Made by a program: the position numbers and the translations under genes. A stretch of DNA of 64,000 nucleotides from Takakia lepidozioides (taxonomy: Eukaryota > Streptophyta > Takakiopsida > Takakiales > Takakiaceae): NCBI GenBank assembly GCA_030704615.1, contig CM060731.1, forward strand, positions 84,486,756 through 84,550,755. The letters run 5' to 3'. Of the stretch, positions 44,979 to 64,000 are shown piece after piece (the first letter of the stretch is position 1; every line of letters starts with the position of its first letter). The notes beneath the pieces were generated by a model that saw only the letters and a program-made list of their open reading frames with translations, searched no databases and was not told the DNA's origin.

Positions 44979-45705
44979 TGTCGCGGCCCTTTGCCTTGAG
45001 GGCAGGGGGGTCGGGACACATGAGGGGCTGCCCCTGTGGTGGGGGCAGCGGCAGCGATAGGTATGGGGGGCTGAAGCACCCTTGAGTGCCCAAGGCACTC
45101 AGGGAAGCGGAGGCGCTCACTAGGTGGAGCCCCGCACACCGGGTTGCGGTGGGGGTGGCTCCACAAGGGGTGGTGGTAGCTTAGTGGGACTTAGTGGGGG
45201 TGGCATAGGACTCACCATGGGGGCGGAGACCTCGTGGTGGGAGTCGTGGGGAGTCTTGGGACTCATCACGGTCCATAGGGGCCGTGGTGAGCGGGCCAAG
45301 ACTCACCGCGACTCACCACCGGGAATCGAGGGTCTTCGTGGTGGTTCGCCATAAAATGGCATGGCTGGTTGTGAAACCCCCGCGGACAGCTACAGAAGTA
45401 TATATAGGGAGTAGTAACCCCGAGAACGGTGCAAGCCCGTTGGTGACCAAAAACTAGTGAGTAAGTGAGCGAGCCGGAAAGCGACCAAAGAGTGGGGAGT
45501 TGTTCCGGACTGCCAACTACCAAAGGGAATTCCACTAGGCCCAAATAGGTGGAGGGTCTTTCGGGAAAGCGAAGGGGGACCGTTATGTCCCGGTGAGCAG
45601 TCGAAGCTCCGAGTTGGCCCGGCGGCCAGGTTGGGAGTCAGGCGCGCGCATCAAAGCGAGTAACTGTGACTTGAAGGGGAGCTTACCAAAGTGAGGTGCG
45701 CGACA
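44979..45705 (+). mobile_element. 727-bp solo LTR with TGGCA target duplication
   Basis: It begins TGTCGCG and ends CGCGACA (7-bp inverted ends, TG...CA). TGGCA directly flanks both sides (44974-44978 and 45706-45710). It is GC-rich, unlike the gypsy sequence around it, and contains TATATATAGG at about 45400, a plausible LTR promoter in + orientation. No internal retroelement genes remain, so an element inserted here and its LTRs recombined. Confidence 0.88.
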
Positions 45706-47872
45706 TGGCAACATCAGATGCATCAGTCTGAAGCAAGAAAGGTAACTCAAAGTTGGGAAACATCATGATGGGAGCTGAACACAAGGCCTTGCAAAGGGTG
45801 TCAAAAGCAGCCTGCTGGGAGAAGGTCCATTCAAACCTGGCGTCTTTGCACAATACCTTGGTCAGAGGGTGAGCAAGCTTAGCAAAGTTCTTTATGAAGC
45901 GCCGGTAATAAGAGGCCAGAACAAGGAAGGATTTGATACAATGTTTATCCCTGGGGATAGGAAAGCCCCAAACAGACTCAAGCTTGGCAGGATCAGGAAG
46001 CAAACCATCTTTGGATAGAATATGGCCAAGGAAGTGTAGCTCAGGCATGAATAGTTCACATTTCTTGGGCTTCACTTTAAGGCCTGCAGTGCGCAATTTG
46101 CTGAAGACACGCTGCAGATCAGCCAAGTGAGCATCAAAGCTGGCTGAGTAAACGTTGATATCATCAACATAAATTAAAGCACACTCCCAGCGAAGATTGC
46201 CCGAGACAATGTCCATGAGGAGTAGAGATGGTATTGCACAAACCAAAAGGCATGGTCTCATATTGGTACTTACCCATACGACACACAAATGAGGTCTTTT
46301 CCTTGGCTGCTTCAGTAAGAGGAACTTGCCAAAAGCCAGATGCAAGATCAAGAGAGGAGAAAATTGTAGCACCATGTAGTTGATCCAAGGTCTCATTTAT
46401 CCTGGGTAGAGGGTAGGCATCTTTTTTTGTGATGTCATTCAGCTTTCTGAAGTCAACACAGAAACGGGTTGTGCCATCTTTCTTTCCAACTAGGACAATT
46501 GGACTAGCCCAAGGAGAGACTGAAGGTTTAATCACACCAGCATCAAGCATCTTCTGGACTTCTTCTTGGATTATGGTACGTTCCATGACACTCTCTCGGT
46601 AGCAAATTGTTTAATAGGAGCCCCTTCAGTGACAATGTCATGTTGAAAAATAGGAGTGCGCCCTAGGTCAGTGGATCCCAAACTGAAAATATCTAGATTC
46701 TTTGCGATAAGCACTTCCACCTTCCTCCTTTGTCCAGAGGAGAGAGTTGTGCCTAACTTGATTTCAGATAAAACTTTGGTGATGGCCTTCTTACCTCCCA
46801 GGCTGAGATCAAGAACAGGTGGTGGTGCAACTGCAGCAAAGGCAGCAACTGTATTTAAGGGGCCATGTTGGATGCCAATGGCCTCAAGACCAAAACCAGC
46901 CTACACCTCTTGTATGTCAGCAATGGGAATAGCAGTGATGCGAGCCAGAACCTGCCCCTTTTTAATAGTCATAGGGAAGCATTCAGGATTAGCAATCAGG
47001 ATCTTAACCTCCTGTCTATATCCTCTATCAAGAACACCAGTGGCCACCAAGCAGTGCTTAAGAGCAGTCAATCTCCTCCAACCCTCAACTTCTAGGAAAT
47101 GAGCAGCGGGACATAAGAAAGCCAGACCAGACTTGACCACCCTTTGGGTCAAGGCAGGGATGGTGATGTTGAGAGGTGCACAAATTAGAGTAGAATTCTT
47201 TGGAATATCTATGGGCACCCCTGTCCTATCCCTAGCACCAGGAACATGCCACTGATATAAGAGTTGAAGATCAGGCTGAAACTTGTAGAAATCATTCCAA
47301 TTGAGGTTGGAGTGAGAGTTCTGCCATACCTCTTTCATCAGGGCCTGGACTCTGGACAAATTGGTTGTAGCAGACCCAGCCTTGATCTTCACTGCTTTCA
47401 AGGGAACCACTACTTCATGCCCTTCTCCATTGTTAAAGCGAAGGGAGTAGTCAGCTAGGCTGATGGTGGCACCAGCTCCGGTCATCCAGTCAAGGCCTAG
47501 AAGGAATTGATCTCCAATGGTGACTATACAAGTAAACACAACCTCCTTTTTATGAATTCTGATGGGAACAATGACTAGTCCTAAGGGCTCGTACCTGGAT
47601 CCATCTGCAATAAGCACCTCAATACCTGTGGCAGGGCATAGTTTGAGACCAAGAACTCTTACAACACTCAAAGGTATGGCAGATATAGTGCATCCAGTAT
47701 CAACCACACAGGGAAAGCTGAGCTCACTGCGCCATGAGGGGACTGATCTGCTGGCCAGCAGTCTGCCTACTGAGAGGACAATGCAAAGCTTTGAAGTTAG
47801 TAGATAGAACAGCTTGAATCGGAACAGAAGAAACAGGGTTGGTAGATGACGGACCTCTTGCCCCCTTCCCAA
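45706..47872 (-). pseudogene. gypsy protease and reverse transcriptase, frameshifted
   Basis: The aspartic protease is in 46901-47872: FPCVVDTGCTISAIP with the DTG catalytic triad, then FLLGLDWM. After an in-frame TAG at about 46898 the linker to RT continues. RT fingers and palm are in 46164-46586 (GVIKPSVSPWASPIVLVGKK, RFCVDFRKLN, FSSLDLASGFWQV, YETMPFGLCN). A frameshift near 46235 leads to ALIYVDDINVYS (YVDD catalytic motif), FLGHILSKDG, YYRRFIKNFAK and LLQTDASDVA. The domain is then cut by the solo LTR. Confidence 0.9.
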
Positions 47873-50544
47873 GAGATCGTGCTAGTTTAAAGGAGGGGAG
47901 GAGCCATTGGCTATTTGTCAGTCTGGGTTCGACCCCTATTGTTATCCCCTGTTGTTCTTTGGTTGTGTCGAGGCTGCCATCTCTGTTGATGAGCCTGCAT
48001 GGAAGTAAACTGAGTGGCCACAGACTCACTAAGACTTCCCACAGTATTAGCCAACCCCTGAAGAGTAAAATCATCAGCCTTACATGTCTTAGGAGGAACA
48101 TAGGGTGAGGATGTTGCAGACATGCCAAGCTCTGAGCCCACTGGAGCTTGAAACTTGGCACGATGGTGCATTGATTTGCTGTCAGCCAAGTCAGCCAATT
48201 TAAGATTAATTTCTGCTAACATAGTCTTGTTATCAACAAAATGACGCCGCTGAGCCCAATTCTGAATAGTGGAAGGCAACCCAAGGAGAAAATACCTTTT
48301 AACCATACGATCCCTCTCTACCGGGTCTATGATGTTTTCAACAGTAGCAAACTTAAAATCCATGTAATATTTCCACAGTGATTCCCCAGGTTGGTAAGTC
48401 CTGGCCGAAAGCTTGTCAAAGCAATCCAGAGGCCTCTCAGGAGGTTTGAACAAGGTCTTAGCCCATTCCACCAGAGTTACCTAGTTGAGGCTGGGATCAT
48501 CCATCACGGCTGCATGCAGTAAGTCACGAGCTGGTCCCTTCATACTCATCCTAAAGATCATCATCTTGAAATTCTCAGGCACCCCATTGACACTAGCAAT
48601 GACCTCAAACATCTGAAGATATCTATCAAAGTCTTCTCCCATTGTGTATTCTGGGTAAGGTTGAGTGGTCAGCTGGGGGATTAGATGACAAGGTAGGCTA
48701 TGGTTGATATGACCAGGGAGGACAGATCCATGAGCAGCGCAACAGGGAATTATGGGAGCAGCAGTACCATGCACATATCCAACATTAGATGCAGGATTAC
48801 CACTCACATTATTATGACTGACTGATCTTATAGCAGTTGAGGCTGACAGACGTGGCGCCACCGTGCCCATGGGAAGAGCAGGAATTGCCATACTTGGCTG
48901 AGCAGCAGGGTTAGTAGACTGCAAGTGGGTTTGTGGCATGCCACTCATGGGAAGAGTGGATGCCACTCCCACCGGCTGTGTTGACACAGATCGGATACTG
49001 CTAAGAGAGATATTGCTAGCATGCATACCTATGGACTGGCTAGAGACAAGATGTGGTGACACCCCAGCCTGTGCAGCAGGGAGAGCCCCCACAGATTGAC
49101 CAGCTATGGCAGGAGGCAGAGTAGCAGGCATACTAGAGGGCCCTTGCATTATGACACCCCCACCTTGAACAACACCATGCACGTTCAACACAGGAAGACT
49201 GCCCACATGCATACTCGAATTCACAGGCAACAAGTTCCCTCCCCCGAGAGTGGGACTAGGGAAATTCACAACAGGTAGCATCCTAGGACTCAAGGTAGCA
49301 ACCTGGGCCGACATACTGCTCGTAGTAGCCCATACATCCGAACCAGACCCTTCGATCCCCTGGTCATGAGGAGGATGGGAGGGCAGAATGTGTAATTCCC
49401 TAGCCAGCATAGGCTCAGTCCGTCTAGCCCCCAAGGCCTTATTACGCCGATCATAGACAGAAAGGCCCTCGAGGGTGGCTATCCCAGACTCCTCATCAAC
49501 TAATGGAATACCAGTTGGGGATTCCACAACTGCCCCCATTGTTCCAACATTCAAGAATTCATCATCACTCACCATGAAATTACCTACCTGCAGGTTGTCC
49601 GATCCCTCATTCATCTCTACTATACTTTCGGCCAGCGGTTTTCCTAGCTTATTCATGGACCTCTGTCTTCCAGATCTCAACCAAGTGGTACTAGAATCAC
49701 CTACCATGCAAGAAACAAGGTTGGATTGGAGGCATAACCTTCAAGCCGCAGGGATGTGGAGCGTGGGCCGAGCACTTGGCGAGTTGTCTTCCAGAACCCA
49801 AGTGGAGCAATACACCACCCTCAGCACCTTGTGTGATTCTAATTCGTAGATCCCCAACGCCAGCCACTCCCAACCATCAGCTCCTTTAAGCCAAAAGCCA
49901 ACGTGGGTGGTGTCACCCTCTCTCCAGGTGCGCGAAAGCACAGTCGAGTTTGAACAATCACTCAGTCTCTCAAACGCGCTCGGGCGAGCCACTCGCTGTG
50001 AAGCAAAGGTAGTGCCCACACCCAAGACCACTAGATCAGACGACTGTACTATCAAGGCCCCTCCCGTCAGACCATCAATTAACTGTGAATAGGTAGGTAC
50101 CAAGGCGCAAGGCCGGAGCTGAAACCGTAGTGCCCTCAAGATCAAAGCCCCTGTGCCCTGTAACATTAACGACAACCAACTTCTCCCTACCACGCCAGGG
50201 CCATGATGAAGCTCTGCACTTCGAACACCAGAAAGAGGCAGATACAAACCAACTTCCAACCAGGTTAATTCACGATGGTTTAGAAAACGCGACTTGATCG
50301 CCCTGGATGGTAGACGCTCTTCATAGCGTAGCTCAAATTCGCGCTTAGCAAGCTGTCTGGCCCTGGATATCACCGCACCAGGCTCAAGCAAAGGTCGTGT
50401 GAATAGGGCCTCATGATGACTGGTCAGTGCAGCAAGATCACCTACAACAGCTCTCTCTACACGCTCAAACCAAAGCTGATCTTCGTCACATACTTCACAC
50501 AACAGATCATCTAATTCTTGTGACAATTCAATGTCTCTCTCCAA
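47724..50544 (-). pseudogene. gypsy Gag with an extra N-terminal domain, interrupted by stops
   Basis: One frame runs 50544-49741 (267 codons), 49707-48481 (408) and 48471-47911 (187), broken only by TGA at about 49741 and TAG at 48483-48481. The last part is a retrotransposon Gag: DFDRYLQMFEVIASVNGVPE, MSMKGPARDLLHA, WAKTLFKPPE, SLWKYYMDFKF, RYFLLGLPSTIQNW. The middle is Ser/Pro/Gly/Met-rich and disordered. The first 267 codons (CDEDQLWFERVERAVVGDLA ... WREGDTTHVGFWL) form a globular-looking domain that I do not recognise in standard Gag proteins. No CCHC knuckle was found. Confidence 0.75.
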
Positions 50545-50566
50545 TTCGGCTGCTTGCTGCCTATTC

Positions 50567-51188
50567 TCAAAATATTCTCAAATTATCAAAGTTATAGTAG
50601 TCCGGGTCACAGCTATCTAGAGAGCTGTCAGACCTCTTAAACCTTGGCGACCACGCCTCTACCTCCCCCAGATCATCATAATCACTACCACCAGGAGAAC
50701 CCAATGAAACAACAAGGGCTCGAACGCTAGCAGCAGGCTCAGGAAGAGGCGATGCCAGCAAGGCAACAATGCCAGGCCACATGCCGTTGGTAGTGTTAGT
50801 AACAACAAGAGTGTCAACAGGGTTAGAGACATCGGGAGGAGCAACAACAACAACACCAGCAGAATGAGAAGTGGCAGCAGGGTCAGTCTCTACACTAGGA
50901 TTAGCCTCGATAGCAAGTGCCACGCTAATCTAAAGGAACAGTCCCTCCCCCTCTCTGTGACCTACACAAGATAAATGACGAACTGTAGCCATCCCCTGCA
51001 ATCACACCCCAACGCACATCGTGAGACGGCAAAATCACAGCAGCAGGAGAAAATAGGGCAAAGCGAGGAGCCGCCATCGATAACACGCATTAGCGAACCA
51101 CTTAGGCAGCAGGACGTAGAGCAAATCATCCTGACAGGGCGGGCAGGATCCACCACGCCTAGAGTACCCGACGCGTCTCCACCATAAA
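50567..51188 (-). other. gypsy 5' leader with a small acidic ORF
   Basis: Between the 5' LTR and the long gag frame lies a 118-codon open frame (50567-50923) rich in Ala/Val/Pro and ending in acidic residues. It is in another frame from gag, so it may be shifted gag N-terminus or leader. A TGGTGGAGACGCG word immediately follows the LTR on the minus strand, where a primer-binding site is expected; I could not match it to a tRNA. Confidence 0.45.
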
Positions 51189-51641
51189 ACAAGCCTGAAG
51201 CATATACTCCTTTCCTCTCAAGAAGCAAACTTGCACAACAAAGGGGCGAGCGGAAAGAGCAAGCAGTGCGCGAGAGGAGGATCGAACACACAAATCAGAC
51301 ACTAAGCAGCGCTCATCCAAAAACTTGTACACCCAAATCATATATACAACAACACCCGAGTACACCCTGACCTTGTGTCAGGGCGCCGTCTTTATACAAA
51401 AGCCCTAACCTTAGTGGCCCACCGTGTGGTGAGGCATTATAGGCCCAAGCCCATGGTGCTGCCTTGCAGCCCTGGATCTAACGAAGGGACAGGATCAAGC
51501 CACCAGCCTAAACTAGCCCTAACCTAAACATCATTGTAACGGATTAACGGCTTTATACGCCAAAAAAATATACGATGAATGTGTATTGCCGTTTTGGATG
51601 AAACGGGTAAATCTGTGATGAGGAAAGTTTGGGGCATCACA
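51189..51641 (-). repeat. gypsy LTR (5' LTR in element orientation)
   Basis: 453 bp matching 42173-42628 at about 95%. The outer end TGTGATGCCCC (minus) is followed outward by ATCCT (+ strand, 51642-51646), which is also found at 42155-42159. Confidence 0.9.
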
Positions 51642-51646
51642 ATCCT

Positions 51647-51690
51647 CTGCTCACGGTTTCGGGTGATATGCAGCCCAACATACAACGCAC
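51647..51690 (-). pseudogene. Severed copia RT segment beyond the gypsy insertion
   Basis: The minus strand reads YVGLHITRNREQR, the copia RT motif that normally stands directly before the QTQYI block found at 42100-42158. The adjacent 51680-51735 holds a 29-bp tandem duplication (CATACAACGCACCATAACCG twice). Further copia sequence to the right is not recognisable. Confidence 0.75.
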
Positions 51691-51866
51691 CATAACCGAA
51701 GTGGAGACATACAACGCACCATAACCGAAGTGGAGTAATGGCGCAGGCTGAGGTGACCGTGGGCCCCGCCGCCTGCCCCGCCACTCGTCATTACGTGTGA
51801 GGCTGAGCGGTAGGTAGTGGGGGGGAGAATGCCACACACCAAAGGCCAGGAAGATAGGGGGGGAGC

Positions 51867-52157
51867 GTGACGATTTTTGGTGAGGCTCACCATTTGAAGC
51901 GCGTGAAGGTGCTGCTGGGGATGCACCATCTCGGCAGCCGCACTATGTTGATGATAGCGCGCCACATAGAGCGCCTGCTGGGCATGCTCTTATGCGGCAC
52001 AAGGTGCCATCCTCTCTATCTAAGAAATCCTGGCAGGATCTTTGCGCTATGGATGAGAGCCACATTACCATCTGCTACTGAGGAGGGGTACTACCTTGTT
52101 TATCATGTGGGGAAATTGGTGATGTTCTGGCCACACCCAGAGAAGGATGTAAGGTGA
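51867..52157 (+). CDS. Hypothetical exon, uncertain
   Basis: A 96-codon open frame with repeated hydrophobic/basic helices (RVKVLLGMHHLGSRTMLM, HIERLLGMLLCG) ends in HPEKDVR at a GT donor-like site (AAGGTGAGC). No family is recognised and there is no start context, so it is listed only because its composition looks protein-like. Confidence 0.2.
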   Translation: MTIFGEAHHLKRVKVLLGMHHLGSRTMLMIARHIERLLGMLLCGTRCHPLYLRNPGRIFALWMRATLPSATEEGYYLVYHVGKLVMFWPHPEKDVR

Positions 52158-52159
52158 GC

Positions 52160-52791
52160 ATCATAGTTTGTCATAAGGGAAGTTCACGCCTAAAGAAAAG
52201 AATCAGAGTGAGTGGATGGATGCCACCCTCTGTCTGACCTTAAAAGTAGTGTCATTAATTAGCCAAAAAAGAGAGTACACAATGGCACATTGATACTAAT
52301 TCCTCAGCACAGAAAGTAATCAGTTTCCACTTGGGAAATCCGAAACTACAAAAGTTCATTAAAACAGTGTTTCAATAAATTTCAGATTTTGACATCGATG
52401 CATGTCCTCTGTTTTCAGTGGCAGTCAAACAATGAGCAGCCTACAGCAAAAGGAGGATGATCCAGGAACACAGAAGTCTCGTGAATAGCTTCCCTTGAGT
52501 AAATACACAACATATCACATACTAACTTTTGCAACTGCCCTAGGCAAAGTGACAAACATCAAGCAAAACCCGGAGCAAACGTTCTTTAATCTCCACCTTA
52601 ATCAACGGAGCTCCCACTAGAGAGCCATTGCTCTCTCGGATGACTCCATACCATAAGACAATGGTGGACACGAGACAAAAAGTGCACAACCTGATTTCGC
52701 AAATGCCAAACCAAAAGACAGGGAGGGGGCAAGAAACAACTGAAGACGCCTCTCAATTTGAAATGTGTAGCTTGCGATATATCAGACTCCA
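52160..52791. other. 3' flank of the aminotransferase gene
   Basis: Nothing is supported beyond probable 3' UTR next to the stop at 52792-52794. Confidence 0.4.
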
Positions 52792-61845
<9,054 letters not shown>

Positions 61846-61899
61846 CAGTCCCACAAGCAGCACACAGCTAGTATGCATCTAGGGTGCAATAATCATAGG

Positions 61900-64000
61900 T
61901 TTTTAAGCCTCAGCTCAAGAGACTTGGTACAAAACTAAGTGCCTTTTGTATGCAGTGTGTTAAAGTGTCGTCCTGATAACAGTGAATAAGTTCGAGATAG
62001 CCCAATGAATCTCCTCTTGTGAATAACGGGTTACCATAGATTTGGCAGGTCCACAATTGCATGATGTGAATGCTTACAAATGTGACCCACCCACCAACCT
62101 AATGAGGCTTTCACATCTCACACATTAGTCCTCAGCCTCTCTCTGTGCCACTAGGTGTAGTCATACATCATGGAAAACAAACTACTGTGACGGGTCCAGC
62201 TGAGATTTGGGGTTGACTTGCTGTTGGGTGCCGCATGCCAGGGCACATCATGCATATGTAATGCCCTGTAGGTTTGCAAGTCAGGAAGTGTCATTTCGGG
62301 TTGTAATTATAACCTCCACAAGAATTTTAGCTTGCGCCAACAGTGGCAAACAGAGAGGAAAGTTGAACTCATGAGCAGTCACCTGCTATACAAGACGGGG
62401 AAAAAAAGTTGAAATAGAGATATCGAAGAACAGAGGGCCGGGAGAGGGGTTTAAGCTGCCACAATTGTGCAACCAAAAACCATTGAGAGAACTGTTTTCC
62501 GAAACTCATGGAGGCTTATTGAAAGCTGAACTTCAGAGTAGCCACTTCGTTTGTTGTGAGCGGTGCAAGACTTAAATCTTTCACAATTTCTCCGTCCAAA
62601 TTGTCAAGCACGAGCCCCACGCCCAACTCTGATCTAGTCAAAGCACGCTTGCTTATATCTAGTCCGACTAAGACACACAATCCATCCTAACAAAAGCAAT
62701 AAATACAGGTTCATATAAACGGGCGGGAATGTGTTTCATTAGCATAGAACGATAAAGGGAACAAAAAAAAACCAATCTTCTTATTGGGTCACTTCTTGTC
62801 CCCATCTACCTTGCAGTTTGGCAAAGCGATCGATACCAGAAGATCCTATCCAGGTCAGTGAAAAGCACACATTGTTCTTTGGATGGAGGGGTTCAGTGAA
62901 CCTTCGGGTTGATGGAATCAATCGTGACAGGAGAGGTCAACGGCAAAGCTGACAGATATCTCAGCAAGTGATTTGTGAATCCCTGTAAGACAGCCACAGC
63001 CCGCCTCATGGCTACCGCTCTCCGGTGCATCGTCCGGCTCCTCTGTCTATCCTCTTTCTGCAGGCACGGTGGTCAGAGCCGGGCAGGTACCAAAACCCTG
63101 CCGTCAACAACTGGATATTCCACTCGAAATAAGCACCCCTGCGTGTCGCTTCTCATTGTAAGACAATAGCGTCTTCAATGCGCACGCGTTTGCATGTGGC
63201 GGCCCCTGTAGCAGAGAGGGTAACTGAAGGGTGGGAGCGCCTCTACCGGGCGGGGGGGGGGCGGAGGGTCCGCTGCTTGGTCTACCGCAAGCGGGTCCAT
63301 TGCGGTAGGTCCCAGTCAAGAGAGCCCATTACCTGAATGCGTGTAATGCACATAAAACATTAAATAGTTCCTAGATTTTTAGAAAATAGTGGACAGTGTG
63401 ATGGTTAAGAGCAATGAATATGATATGTAAAGGAGTTTCATTCGGGCCTGTTCATTCTGGAGTGGTACAGGAATTACTGTGGCCCAAGAATTAGAGTGGG
63501 GGGCTTATGTAGTTAAGGCCACGTGTATGAGGGAATGAGATCAAGGGGTCCAAAAAAAGAAAGGAGGAATTGGCCAAATTTAGATAGGGAGTCTTGTAGG
63601 GCTGACATGTGTCCAAGGCCTTCTAAAAGGGTCCAGGGTCGGCGGGCTTCTAGAAGGTCCCACCGCCCCTCAGAGGGTATATAAGGGAGGGCCCCCTCAT
63701 ACTACCTACTAACTTACTACTTACTAAATTAGTGAGTAGTGGGCTCGAGGTAGGACCCCCCAAAAAAAACAGCAAACATGAATCTATTAATTAATAGAAA
63801 CCACAATAAGATGTGTGAAATTTGGCGCTCAATTTCAATCAAGTGATAAAGTTCTAAGTGTTCAAATTTTTGTTAGATGGTAATGTGTGTTATTAATTTT
63901 GTATACTTGCTCTTTCTGAAATTTTCCTAAGTCCTTAATCTTCTACGGGTCCGGCTCTTCTACGGCAGCAGACCGTCCTGCAGACTCTGGATTCGACTGT
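61900..64000. other. Upstream region of the aminotransferase, no gene supported
   Basis: No exon with domain support was found. The open frames at 62975-63169 and 63104-63319 are low complexity or lack context. The promoter of the aminotransferase should lie just above 61845-61900, but no TATA box is obvious there. Confidence 0.4.
63630..63790 (+). promoter_or_regulatory. TATA-containing LTR-like promoter tract
   Basis: GGTATATAAGGGAGG at about 63677 is followed by CTACCTACTAACTTACTACTT and AGTGAGTAGTGGG, then an A-rich stretch. The layout (TATA, short transcribed repeat, later TTTGGCGCTC near 63815) resembles an LTR and leader of a retrotransposon reading out of the window. No second LTR is in view, so this stays tentative. 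Confidence 0.35.

Larger units (their letters stand above)
42159..51641 (-). mobile_element. Ty3/gypsy LTR retrotransposon, full length, inserted in copia
   Basis: Two LTRs in direct orientation flank minus-strand gag, protease, RT, RNase H and integrase, in the gypsy order (RT before integrase). On the minus strand the 5' LTR begins TGTGATGCCCC, and a polypurine tract GGGGGGTAGG precedes the 3' LTR. AGGAT occurs on both outer borders, and joining the outer flanks across it restores the copia RT frame (...REQR + MIFID...), proving the target. The element is about 9.5 kb including a later 727-bp solo LTR. Several stops and frameshifts make it non-autonomous today. Confidence 0.92.

Overview
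This window looks like nuclear DNA of a streptophyte (green plant lineage) with a large, repeat-rich genome. A charophyte alga such as Chara is a reasonable guess, but the sequence alone does not prove it. Supporting signs are genes cut into many short exons with GT/AG borders, leucine-rich-repeat exons of exactly 72 bp, a PLS-type PPR remnant, a plant-like alanine aminotransferase, and a dense mix of pogo, piggyBac, Harbinger, LINE, copia, gypsy and tRNA-derived SINE sequences. There are no bacterial operons, ribosome-binding sites or CRISPR arrays.

Layout. 0-10 kb: a SWIM zinc-finger exon with a second copy of its 3' end at 6.2 kb, two diverged decayed copies of an unrecognised gene family (1.3-2.8 kb, + strand; 8.0-9.1 kb, - strand, the latter split by a SINE with a 15-bp target duplication), a broken pogo/Tigger transposase, and a cluster of fold-back repeats at 9.4-9.95 kb. 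10-16 kb: the end of a receptor-like LRR gene whose intron holds a complete 4.7-kb piggyBac element with TTAA borders. The 3' part of that element carries four small tRNA-like modules. 17-20.3 kb: an unrecognised island with an AC-rich gene on + and decayed coding sequence on -. 20.3-27 kb: a tandem repeat, a Harbinger fragment, an RPS2 pseudogene fragment beside a retroelement integrase fragment, and SINE-like sequence.

27.5-34.4 kb (-): a 14-exon WDR12/YTM1 gene (ribosome biogenesis) that can be followed end to end but carries one in-frame stop and one single-base frameshift. 35-40 kb: LINE scraps, telomere-like DNA, a PPR remnant and an intact 3-exon gene of 396 codons with no family I recognise. 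41.4-51.7 kb: a nested structure. A Ty1/copia reverse transcriptase is interrupted by a 9.5-kb Ty3/gypsy element with about 95% identical LTRs, and the gypsy element is itself interrupted between RT and RNase H by a 727-bp solo LTR with a TGGCA target duplication. 52.8-61.8 kb (-): a complete 15-exon alanine aminotransferase gene (493 codons) with a LINE in its largest intron. 61.9-64 kb holds no gene I can support, only a TATA-containing LTR-like tract near the end.

Functionally, only the aminotransferase and the 396-codon orphan gene look able to make full proteins. WDR12 is a complete gene model with two lesions. Almost everything else is mobile DNA or its debris, and the nesting order gives a relative history of insertions.
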